Shown here piece after piece: positions 1-7,489 of a stretch of DNA of 12,593 nucleotides; within the stretch, counting starts at the first letter, position 1, and every line of letters starts with the position of its first letter. Below the pieces are notes generated by a model. It saw only the letters and a program-made list of their open reading frames with translations. It searched no databases and had not been told where the DNA came from. Origin of the DNA: Discostella pseudostelligera (lineage: Eukaryota; Bacillariophyta; Thalassiosirophyceae; Thalassiosirales; Thalassiosiraceae); the NCBI GenBank assembly GCA_036940085.1, contig JALLBK010000899.1:1-12593 (forward strand), read 5' to 3'. A program made the translations under genes and the position numbers.

Positions 1-21
1 CAAATAATAGAATCGACCACG

Positions 22-1887
22 ATGATGCTGAATTCAAAATCCACCATAGTAGCCAACGTGGCGGCTCGTCTCGTCAATTCCACACGAAGTTCATTGCTTG
101 CCCGTCCCCATTGTGGAATAATACGATACTTTGCCGCGCAATCACAATCGATCGAGCCGGCACCTCTTTTATCATCACAGCCACACCCACCGGCAACAGG
201 AGGTGCAACCTGTGCAGCAACACCCGCAAAGGCAACATTCTCCTCTAACGAATTCCCCGATCGGCACGAAGCACCCATCATCACTCGAACACAGTCCATC
301 GAGCATAACAATTATATCTCACAAAAAACAAAAAGATCTACCAATCAATATTCCATCTCACCCACACGTTCCATTGGCATCGAACGCCCCTCTCACATCC
401 CACCCAATGTCCCACTTGAATCGCTCGGTGTGCCCGATCTTGAATTAACCACATTGCCCAATGGCGTCCGTGTTGGGTCCATTGAGAATTATTCACGTGT
501 TTCGTCCGTGGGAGTGTTATTAGATTTTGGATCTCGACATGAATTGGATCGGTGCACCCTACCGCCTTCGTCAAACAATAACAACAGCACTGGCAGTACA
601 GACCAGCAGGTAGTCTCCACAGCCGGAGTCAATCATCTAATGGAACTCATGGCATTTCAATCCACACAACATCACACGGGGTCCGATGTACGTAACATCA
701 TGGAACATTTAGGTTCTGCCTACTTTGCCACCTCCAGTCGAGAACAAATGATGTATTGTGTTGACGTATTGCGTCCCAATGTCAACATGGCATTTGGTTT
801 GTTAAGTGAGACTATCAAGTGTCCCATGTTGGAAGATGTTGAGATAGAAGAGATGAAACAGGTGATACAATTTCAGGTTATGGATATTATGCCACAGGTG
901 TTGATGGGAGAGGGGTTGCAAATGTCGGGATATGGCCCGCTGGATCAGGATGATGGCGGCAGCCAGGTGCTGCAGCAGCTTGGCAGACCACACTTTTGCA
1001 CACCAGAATCGTTACCAAATTTAACCGCCCAATCGGTCCATGCCTTCCGTGAAATGCATCTACTCAATCGACCACATGGAATTGTGGTTTCCGGATCGGG
1101 AATTGCGCATGAGGCGTTGGTGGAACTGGCCAATGCCAATTTCGGTCATATCACTGCGTCATCAGATGACGATACTGTGAAGAATTCTCGAACTATCCCG
1201 TCAGTGTACACTGGAGGAGAGTATAGATTGCAGCGTCCACCGAATCCCAACCCGGCCAAGGAGGAATTCACTCATGTGGCTATTGCCTTTGAGGTGGGTG
1301 GGTGGCATTCTACGGATCTTGTTCCGACGTGTGTTTTACAAACATTGCTGGGAGGTGGGAGTTCCTTCTCAGCCGGTGGACCAGGAAAAGGCATGTATTC
1401 TCGTCTCTACCGTGAAGTATTGAACAGATATTCATGGGCAGAGTCCTCGGAGGCATTCACCTCCTTCCATTCCGAGAGTGGACTATGGGGAATGTCCGGT
1501 TCGTGCAAACCAGCACACGCTCGGGAGATGACACGTGTATTGATAGATCACTTCCTCAAACTGGAGAATGAGCTGGTAACCGATGAAGAGTTGAGTAGAG
1601 CGCGGAATATGCTTAAATGCAATGTATTGACACAGCTGGAGTCTCGTTTGGTATTGTTTGAGGATATCGGACGGCAGATATTAACGTATGGGAAGCGAGA
1701 GGATGCCGCAACGATGTGTGCAAAGATTGATGCAGTTACGAAGGAGGATATTCGGGATGTGGTACGGAATGCACTGAAGAAGCCACCGACATTGTCCACG
1801 GTGGGAATTGATATTGGGAATGTTCCCAAGGTAGAGGAGTTGTCGCAATGGCTTGGACGGGGCCTGCTAAAGAAATCCTGGTTTTAG
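22..1887 (+). CDS. Mitochondrial processing peptidase, alpha subunit (MPP-alpha)
   Basis: Intronless 621-residue protein of the M16 (pitrilysin) family. MPP-alpha is the non-catalytic partner that binds presequences so MPP-beta can cleave them in the mitochondrial matrix. Seen: an Arg/Ser-rich N-terminus lacking acids (residues 1-40) with an R-Y-F-A stretch at 35-38, typical of a presequence and its cleavage site; a 'LPNGVRV' first strand near 146; a degenerate zinc site, H205-L-M-E208-L209, where the catalytic beta subunit has HxxEH; and the diagnostic glycine-rich loop LLGGGSSFSAGGPGKGM at 442-458, followed by YSRLYREVLNRY. Loss of the second His plus this loop separates alpha from beta and from the complex III core proteins. 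Odd: about 90 low-complexity residues (Ser/Pro/His/Thr) lie between the presequence and the peptidase fold, and an Asn/Ser-rich insert comes just before the HxxE motif. Two ATGs in tandem (22, 25) could start it; only 21 bases upstream are visible. Confidence 0.93.
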   Translation: MMLNSKSTIVANVAARLVNSTRSSLLARPHCGIIRYFAAQSQSIEPAPLLSSQPHPPATGGATCAATPAKATFSSNEFPDRHEAPIITRTQSIEHNNYISQKTKRSTNQYSISPTRSIGIERPSHIPPNVPLESLGVPDLELTTLPNGVRVGSIENYSRVSSVGVLLDFGSRHELDRCTLPPSSNNNNSTGSTDQQVVSTAGVNHLMELMAFQSTQHHTGSDVRNIMEHLGSAYFATSSREQMMYCVDVLRPNVNMAFGLLSETIKCPMLEDVEIEEMKQVIQFQVMDIMPQVLMGEGLQMSGYGPLDQDDGGSQVLQQLGRPHFCTPESLPNLTAQSVHAFREMHLLNRPHGIVVSGSGIAHEALVELANANFGHITASSDDDTVKNSRTIPSVYTGGEYRLQRPPNPNPAKEEFTHVAIAFEVGGWHSTDLVPTCVLQTLLGGGSSFSAGGPGKGMYSRLYREVLNRYSWAESSEAFTSFHSESGLWGMSGSCKPAHAREMTRVLIDHFLKLENELVTDEELSRARNMLKCNVLTQLESRLVLFEDIGRQILTYGKREDAATMCAKIDAVTKEDIRDVVRNALKKPPTLSTVGIDIGNVPKVEELSQWLGRGLLKKSWF

Positions 1888-2323
1888 AGGAGTAGTAGTA
1901 AAGCAGCAATTCTTTCAGAATACATGAAAAGAATTATGAATGCGTTCGCCCTTGATTGACATCGAGAGTAACAGTGCATATTTGCGTGCTCTGTTGTTCA
2001 TTGTTGGAATGATGTACCATCCTGTGCCATCGTAGAGACCGTATCGTACCAAGATAGACCGTAGACATGGTGGAACGCCTGTCCGTCGATTCTTCCTGTT
2101 CCACGCGTCACAACAACACATCATTGTCGGGACACAGCCAGACCCCGTTCGTGGTCTTCCCTCCGCCGCACATCTTCTCTTCTCTTCTTTCTGCTCGCTC
2201 CATGTGGATGTGGCCATGTTGTGACTTTGGCTTTGGTGGCTCTGGTAGTAGTAGCCAGCAACCGGTAACGATAGCAGCAAGCTAGCATCAATAATTGGTT
2301 GATAACAGGACGTACTATCAAGC
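1888..2323. other. Intergenic region between MPP-alpha and the Bfr1-like gene
   Basis: This 436-base stretch should hold the 3' end of MPP-alpha and the promoter and 5' leader of the Bfr1-like gene. A pyrimidine-rich run (TCTTCTCTTCTCTTCTTTC) lies near 2170-2190, and a short upstream ORF (ATG 2067, 72 codons) precedes the gene. I see no convincing TATA box, RNA gene or repeat. The minus strand is open for 193 codons across this region and into exon 1 of the next gene; see findings. Confidence 0.5.
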
Positions 2324-4071
2324 ATGGAAGGAAGCAATCTCCCCGCCGAAGCGGCATCATTCCAGCCGACAATCGTCGACGAAACCTCACCACCCGAACA
2401 TGACGCAGAGGGAAGCGCCGCCGTCGTCGTCGGTGGCGGGAAGGACAACAACAATAAGAAGGGCAAGAAGTTTGAGAGGAAGGAGCAGGTGCCCATCGAG
2501 GAGCTTTATGACTTGAGCAAGCCTATTAAGAGAGTGAGTGTTTTGGATGTATTTGTTTCTTCATCATGTGTTGTCTAGGCCATTTTCTCATGAGCACATC
2601 ATATGTACCACTATATTATTATTATCACCAGATTGAACGTCCCTCAAAGGAAAGCCACGAGGCCGAAATCGCCGCCATCGAAGCCGACATCGAAGCCATC
2701 CGTGCAGAACGCAAGGCACTTCAATCTAAAATCGACTCTGCCATTGGGGGAAATAAGCAGCAGAAGAACTCCCCACTCGGCCGCGAACGCGACGCCCTCA
2801 ACAAGCTCAAAAATCGCAAGGGTCTCATGGTCGAACAGAAGCGTCACATTCGCACCCGTCTCGAGAATATCAAAGCCGACTCGGATCGTCTCAACGACCA
2901 GACGAAAAATGCTCGTAGTGGAATGAAGTTCACTACCGTCGCAGAAATTGATAAGGAGATTTCTAGGTTGAGGTACAAGCAGGAGACGTCGTCCATGTCT
3001 CTCTCTGATGAGAAGAAGTTGATTAGAGAGATTGAGAATTTACAGGCCTCGAAGCGCACTGCCGAGGAGCTCCAGTCGAAAAAGAGTAGTTTGGAAAATA
3101 TCAAGGAGGATCGCAAGACGGTTCAGGCGGAACTTAATGCCAAGAGTGCTGAAATCGATGCTATCCAGAAAGAAATAGATACTCAGGCCTTGGTAGTGAA
3201 AGAGATGACCGATAAGCAAAGCAGTCAGCGTGGCGCCGTCGACGATCTTATCAAGCAGCGTGAAGACCTCAAGACGAAGATGGATGTAAAGTTCAAAGAG
3301 AAGAACGAGTTGAAGACTCAATTCCATGAGAAGACGAATGATTGGTACAACAACCAGCGTGCGATCAAAGCTCAGAAGCAAATTGAGTATGAGAAGGAGA
3401 AGAAGCGTCGCGAGGAAGAAAAGGCAGTGTGGCTCAAAAAGCTGGAAGAGGAGGAGCTTGCCAAAACTCCGTATGAAGAAGAGATGGCTCTGTGTGATTA
3501 TCTGGCCAACTACTTGACAAACACATACCTCGTTGATGCGCAAGCGGAAAAGGCAAAGGCTGCTGAGGAGAAGGCAAAAAGCGATGTGGTGGCAGTCAAA
3601 GATGATCCGTTTGCGGGATTTAAGGCCGTCAGCAAAAAGGGTGACGATGAGATTTACTTTGGAAAGGCCAAGGGAAACAAAACGAGCAAGCCGAAACCCA
3701 AAAAGGCGAGCAAGCCAGTAGCATTCTCCATCAACCTTGATTTGTTTGATCAGTTTGGAATGTTGAGCTTGAGCCCACCCACTAGTTTGGATGCTGTATC
3801 GGCTTCCGTAGATGAACTCAAAGCTAAGAAGCAGTGGTATTCGGAACAGCCTAGGGGCAGCGTGCCTACCGCCCGTGACATTCGCAAAGCGAACGAAGCG
3901 GCTGGTGCCAAGTTGCACGGTGGGAGCAGCAGCAACAACAAAACCAAAGGCGCTACTACTCGCGGAAAGAACAAAGGAAACTTTGCCATTTCGAATGATG
4001 AATTTGCTCCATTAGGCGAGGCGGGTAGCATGGCCAATGGTAACTGGGAAAAGTCCGAGGAGGACTCTTGA
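2324..4071 (+). CDS. Bfr1-like coiled-coil protein (nuclear segregation/mRNP protein family), two exons
   Basis: Model: join(2324..2533, 2632..4071), 549 residues. Exon 1 ends ...LSKPIKR at a GTGAGT donor and exon 2 starts IERPSKE after CACCAG, phase 0, so the frame is kept. Most of residues 75-350 is Lys/Glu/Gln-rich heptad-like coiled coil. The block at 174-212 (AEIDKEISRLRYKQ, then SLSDEKKLIREIENL) resembles the conserved core of yeast Bfr1 and its homologues. A stretch with KTPYEEEMALCDYL lies near 350, followed by a basic, Gly/Asn-rich tail. Yeast Bfr1 is a polysome- and ER-associated RNA-binding factor also linked to nuclear segregation; a similar mRNP role here is inferred from family membership. 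The first 40 residues are acidic and Gly-rich and the least certain part of the model; the start at 2324 is the first in-frame ATG. The coiled coil alone could attract false matches, so the family call rests on the 174-212 block. Confidence 0.78.
2534..2631 (+). other. Intron of the Bfr1-like gene (98 nt)
   Basis: The donor is AGA|GTGAGT and the acceptor is ATTATCACCAG|ATT. Splicing is phase 0, and the unspliced frame meets a stop at 2576-2578. Removal joins PIKR to IERPSKE, restoring a continuous coiled-coil entry. Confidence 0.85.
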
Positions 4072-4249
4072 TGTGGTAATTGCCATTGAAAGATTCCCGC
4101 AACTGCGTGTTTGAGTGTCAGAGAGGGGAGGAGCTAAAGATACTTAATTTTAATTTCTAAAATGAAATTCAAATGCTGCTGTTTAGGATTTGAAGATTGG
4201 CACTTGAAATTTTCCTCCTCCACTCAATGCTTCATTTCGAACGGTTGCA
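4072..4249. other. Short spacer between the Bfr1-like gene and TMEM231
   Basis: This 178-base AT-rich spacer must carry the end of the Bfr1-like transcript and the start of the TMEM231 transcript. An ATG at 4162 opens a different frame that overlaps the TMEM231 start. If transcription begins upstream of 4162, that ATG would act as an overlapping uORF and reduce TMEM231 translation. No clear core promoter motif is visible. Confidence 0.4.
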
Positions 4250-5185
4250 ATGAAGAGAGTCGTAGTATTCCAAGAGCAACTGACTCGACGATACAGTGCG
4301 CCGAGACTGTCACTCGCCCACCTCTTCATCATTCTATGCAACATCGCCGTTCTCATTATTCCGTTCTTCTTTTTCAATGGCACCCATGGAGACTTTTGGA
4401 TCCAATATGGGACGTACAGAGAACGACCGGAAGTTGCGTTTCAATACAAGGTCATCGTGGTTCTAGAATCTACATCGCTGGCATCCGAACGGACCAAAGA
4501 AATATTTGTCTCCAATATTGATTCTCTCAATGTTCTTCGACCCGAGACCTATCGACTAGCCAGCATTCAATTCCACGAGGATGATATCGATCGAGATGGA
4601 AAATTTGACTCATTCACACTCGAAGCAGATGTACCACTTCATCCAGACGAGCAAATTCAGAGCATGCAAGCGCTGATTTTCTTCAATTATCGATTGCACA
4701 AGCGTGTGAAATTGGACATGGAAAGTGTTGCATATACATCCGCCGAATCAGTTCTTCCAATGTCTGGATTCGATAGTAAAGGTTCTCTCGTGCTGCGACA
4801 ATCCAATCCACTGGGTGTTCGAGGTTACACATCTACACTCTACGCGGAGGAAACTCCACTTATTGACATCACTGACTCACAGGCAATCAACCGCATCAAG
4901 GACTCCAAAGTTAATCATGTTTTGGAGAAATACAGAGCGAGAAGTGTGGTTGCCGATTACGTAGAGCATTACCCCATCAAGTTACTGGGGCGTAGTAGTG
5001 TACCTGGAGAAGCTGAAATTTTTCATCTGAAGATGAAGGTGGATATCCCCGAGCAAGAAATATTATACATTGCAACGCTCATGGAGGTCCTCAAGGATGG
5101 ATGGATAAAGTATCTATCGGTGGTTGTTGTGTGTTTATTTTTGCTGAATAGAATCAAAAGCATTGTGTTTGGGTGTCAATTGTGA
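4250..5185 (+). CDS. TMEM231: TMEM231, ciliary transition-zone (MKS/B9 complex) membrane protein
   Basis: Intronless, 311 residues, close to the roughly 316 of the human protein. TMEM231 sits in the ciliary transition zone with the MKS/B9 complex and helps gate entry of membrane proteins into the cilium. Seen: a short cytosolic N-terminus with a RRYSAPRLS motif; a first membrane span about residues 21-43; then the family signature GDFWIQYGTYRERPEVAFQY at 47-66 (the vertebrate protein has an FWLK...QPxVRFQ equivalent). Further matches are DDIDRDGKFDSF, a soluble beta-rich luminal domain with FFNYRLHKRVKLDMES, and a second span about 286-300 followed by NRIKSIVF, matching the family's C-terminal layout. 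The start has a purine at -3 and places the first span as in homologues. It is an accessory gene retained only in ciliated lineages, so the organism should build a cilium or flagellum at some stage. Confidence 0.93.
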   Translation: MKRVVVFQEQLTRRYSAPRLSLAHLFIILCNIAVLIIPFFFFNGTHGDFWIQYGTYRERPEVAFQYKVIVVLESTSLASERTKEIFVSNIDSLNVLRPETYRLASIQFHEDDIDRDGKFDSFTLEADVPLHPDEQIQSMQALIFFNYRLHKRVKLDMESVAYTSAESVLPMSGFDSKGSLVLRQSNPLGVRGYTSTLYAEETPLIDITDSQAINRIKDSKVNHVLEKYRARSVVADYVEHYPIKLLGRSSVPGEAEIFHLKMKVDIPEQEILYIATLMEVLKDGWIKYLSVVVVCLFLLNRIKSIVFGCQL

Positions 5186-5322
5186 GTGAACTATTCGAAA
5201 TGCATTGTCATTGTCATTCTTTCCAGCGTCTTATAATTCACAATGTACTTTTGCCAATCGTTGTCCTAGGTTGCCAAGTACATTGTCGACAAATCTTCAT
5301 CCCATTCGGATCGCAAAATCAT

Positions 5323-5328
5323 AATAAA
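5323..5328 (+). terminator. Candidate poly(A) signal AATAAA after TMEM231
   Basis: A canonical hexamer lies about 140 bases past the TMEM231 stop in an AT-rich setting. Polyadenylation signals vary in protists, so this is only suggestive. Confidence 0.3.
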
Positions 5329-5390
5329 TAATACCCAACTGCTGATTACTGATGTATCATTTTTCTCGTGGGAAAATTTGGGCTTCGTAT

Positions 5391-5410
5391 CTATTGTTGT
5401 CTATTGTTGT
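5391..5410 (+). repeat. Perfect 10-base tandem duplication
   Basis: CTATTGTTGT occurs twice head to tail, followed by a TGT extension. It is probably a simple replication-slippage product and no function is evident. Confidence 0.8.
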
Positions 5411-5861
5411 TGTCTACTGCCCAGCGCCATGGTTGAATCGGCCGGGCAGCGTAGGAGGAGCGCTGACGGAGAACAAGCCGGAGAAAAACTATTTACTAGG
5501 CGGTAACCTGCAGTAACCACATGAAGTGAAGGTGATTATCTGACTATGGGTGTACTTTCGTTGCCAGGGTATCGCTGGAAGGTGGTCATATTCATATTCA
5601 TATGGGGGCTTTGGCGGCCGCCATGGTGAATGATGGCGGATTTTGGAGTTCCCGCCGTATCGTTTTAGGCCTTTCTACCATACCTACGATAGCCGTACGA
5701 CACGCACTTACCAAGGCACCAACCACCGAGAAAGCAACCCCACTCACGCTTTCGCACACCCACTAGTTCAGTAGTCGAACATAAACTAAGAAGATATATA
5801 GACCTTTACACCTTTAACGTAGAACCTAACCATAGAGACCTTTCTCGATATCCCGCTTCGA

Positions 5862-5939
5862 TTTCCCGCCATCTCTTTCGTTTTCCCGCCATATCTTTGA
5901 TTTCCCGCCATATCTTCCTCTTCCCAAAAATGGCGGGAA
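5862..5939 (+). promoter_or_regulatory. Cluster of E2F/DP-type sites (TTTCCCGCC) upstream of the MTD1-like gene
   Basis: TTTCCCGCC is present at 5862-5870, 5882-5890 and 5901-5909, spaced 20 and 19 bases apart, and a reverse copy GGCGGGAA is at 5932-5939. The three forward copies are followed by ATCTCTT, ATATCTT and ATATCTT, so the unit is a degenerate 19-20 base tandem repeat. A related ATCCCGC lies at 5850-5856 and a single TTCCCGCC at 5649-5656. The core matches the eukaryotic E2F consensus TTTSSCGC, which drives G1/S genes in animals, plants and algae. The array ends about 125 bases before the ATG of a one-carbon metabolism gene whose products feed nucleotide synthesis, so S-phase control is a reasonable inference. 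Binding has not been shown. Confidence 0.6.
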
Positions 5940-6061
5940 CATCATCACCACCACCAATTCACCGTGACCAATCAATATCACATCGCTCCTTCATCTTCAT
6001 CTTATTGGATAGGAGCAATTCTTTGGCTCATCAATTTCTATTCGGAATCAAACAACATTAA
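5930..6061 (+). other. Upstream ORF (43 codons) ending two bases before the MTD1-like start
   Basis: An ATG inside the reverse E2F-like site (AAAATGGCGGGAA) opens a 43-codon frame that stops with TAA at 6059-6061, leaving only CC before the main ATG at 6064. If the transcript starts upstream of 5930, initiation at the main ATG would require leaky scanning or reinitiation. If it starts downstream, this ORF is meaningless. No similarity to a known peptide is recognised. Confidence 0.35.
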
Positions 6062-6063
6062 CC

Positions 6064-7390
6064 ATGGCACCCAAAGAGGACATTACTACCACTGCTGGTC
6101 ATCCATCGCTCGCGCCTGGCGCCAAAAAGATCGATTCCACCTCCATCGCCGCCCCCTTCCGCGAGGAGGTACGGAATCAAGTCCAAAAGCTCGCGTCGGC
6201 CGGCATCGATGCCCCCCTCCTCGTGGGCCTACTCGCCAACAACGATCCCGCCGCACGTCAATATGCCGAATGGACCGGACGGGCATGTCGTGCCGATGGT
6301 ATTCGATATGAGTTACGTACCATTGAGGACCCCATTGATGTCGAGTCGGCATTGCGTGATGCGAATGATGATCCACGTGTCCATGGTATTATTGTCTACT
6401 ATCCCATCTTCGGGCAGGTCGAATCCTTCTCCGGAGAGAGCCAGGATGATTATTTGCGAGATACCGTCTCATACAAGTGCGACGTTGAGGGATTATGCCA
6501 TGATTATCGATCCAATTTGTATAGGAATATTCGACATGTCGATTTTCCCCGCAATACTAAAAAGTGTGTCCTACCCTGCACGGCATTATCGGTTGTGAAG
6601 ATATTGGACTCACTGCCCTCGTGTTTTGATAAAAGTAAGCCCATTGGACGACAGATGGAGGGAAAGACGGTAACTATTATCAATCGATCGGAAATTGTGG
6701 GTAGACCATTGGCGGCAATGTTGGCCAATGATGGTGCGGATGTGTACTCGATTGATATTGATTCCATTTATTTATTTCGTGGAGGGAAGTTGCACAAGTG
6801 TAAGGGAGAGACACCGGAATCATGTGTTCGGAAGGTGAGAGAGAAATAGTTGGTATGATGTCAAGGTAGTGCTTCCGAGCAGCCGTTCCTCATTATTGCA
6901 ATCATTATTTGCATTCCTGGATCAATCACCTCAGTCAAATGTAGTTGTTACTGGAGTGCCAACCAAAAACTACCGTCTACCTTCGGAATGGATCCAGCCG
7001 CATACTACTATTGTCAATGTAGCATCCTTCAAGAATGTAAATGAAGATGAGATTTTGCAGATTGAAGGAGTCCAGTATGTTCCAATGGTGGGAAAAGTGA
7101 CAGGTGGGTACTACTTGCACTACTACTGTTCCTGTGGTTGAGGTCATTATTTGTGTCGCAATATCTCATTTTGAAGTCCATACTTCATCTTCTATACCAA
7201 CGCAGTTGCCATGCTGGAACGAAACTTGATGAGACTGTTCTACAATTTCCATCACCCCGATCGGCAGTTTGAGGAGAGGTTGCAGTTGGTGGAGCAGTAT
7301 CCGACACCGTGGTATGGAAATATTGTCCAAGTCTACACTGCATTGGTAGCGACCGCAATTTTTGGTATGATGTTGACAAGAGCAAAGTAA
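6064..7390 (+). CDS. MTD1-type NAD-dependent 5,10-methylenetetrahydrofolate dehydrogenase, three exons
   Basis: Model: join(6064..6834, 6935..7103, 7206..7390), 374 residues. The enzyme oxidises 5,10-methylene-THF to 5,10-methenyl-THF, linking serine-derived one-carbon units to purine and thymidylate synthesis. Seen, in order as in yeast Mtd1: LLANNDPAARQYAEWT at 56-71, VHGIIVYYPIF at 107-117, CDVEGL at 139-144, the nucleotide-site block INRSEIVGRPLAAMLANDGA at 206-225, VVVTGVP at 260-266, and VPMVGKVTVAMLERN at 306-320. The Lys used for cyclohydrolase activity in FolD-type bifunctional enzymes (Y-x-x-x-K) is Thr71 (Y67-A-E-W-T), as in monofunctional Mtd1. Odd: after the enzyme fold comes a 50-residue tail ending in a hydrophobic segment (about 352-370) then TRAK, absent from yeast Mtd1. 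The intron 1 acceptor is the least certain junction: an alternative pair, 6800-6869, also keeps frame. Confidence 0.9.
6835..6934 (+). other. Intron 1 of the MTD1-like gene (100 nt, preferred model)
   Basis: The donor is AAG|GTGAGA and the acceptor is CACCTCAG|TCA, phase 0. Splicing gives ETPESCVRKSNVVVTGVP, which has the helix-then-strand pattern of the dehydrogenase fold. A competing pair (donor GTAAGG at 6800, acceptor GTAG at 6868-6869) also restores frame and would insert LLPSSRSSLLQSLFAF instead. Confidence 0.7.
7104..7205 (+). other. Intron 2 of the MTD1-like gene (102 nt)
   Basis: The donor is ACAG|GTGGGT and the acceptor is ACGCAG|TTGCC, phase 1. The split codon G|TT gives Val in GKVTVAMLERN, exactly the conserved Mtd1 motif, which makes this junction firm. 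Confidence 0.9.
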
Positions 7391-7489
7391 TCAGAAAGAA
7401 ATCACAATCAACATTGGTTAGGTTACAATGAAAGAGAAGGAAATTACAATCAGCACTTGTTTAGTTTGTTACATGAGAAGAACAACCGG

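Larger units (their letters stand above)
5186..6063. other. 878-base intergenic region with the promoter of the folate dehydrogenase gene
   Basis: The longest non-coding stretch. It contains a possible poly(A) signal AATAAA at 5323-5328 for TMEM231, a perfect 10-base duplication (CTATTGTTGT) at 5391-5410, a CATATTCATATTCATATG repeat near 5588, an isolated TTCCCGCC at 5649-5656, a TATATA at 5795-5800 and the dense TTTCCCGCC array at 5862-5939. A 43-codon uORF runs 5930-6061. No protein-coding gene, tRNA or transposon remnant is recognisable. Confidence 0.6.

Noticed and set aside
3040..3918. 292-codon minus-strand open frame opposite the Bfr1-like exon 2
   Set aside because: It is the reverse complement of a Lys/Glu-rich coiled coil, which yields Leu/Phe-rich shadow frames; no separate family features.
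4162..4521. 119-codon frame overlapping the start of TMEM231
   Set aside because: It overlaps the conserved TMEM231 coding sequence in another frame; at most an overlapping uORF, not a protein gene.
5964..6311. 115-codon plus-strand frame overlapping the MTD1-like start
   Set aside because: It starts at GTG and runs out of frame through conserved folate dehydrogenase sequence; a shadow.
6800..6869. Alternative intron 1 for the MTD1-like gene (donor GTAAGG, acceptor GTAG)
   Set aside because: It keeps frame, but drops the ETPESCVRK segment that fits the helix before the VVVTGVP strand of the dehydrogenase fold; the 6835-6934 intron has a better acceptor and a size like its neighbours. Kept as a fallback only.
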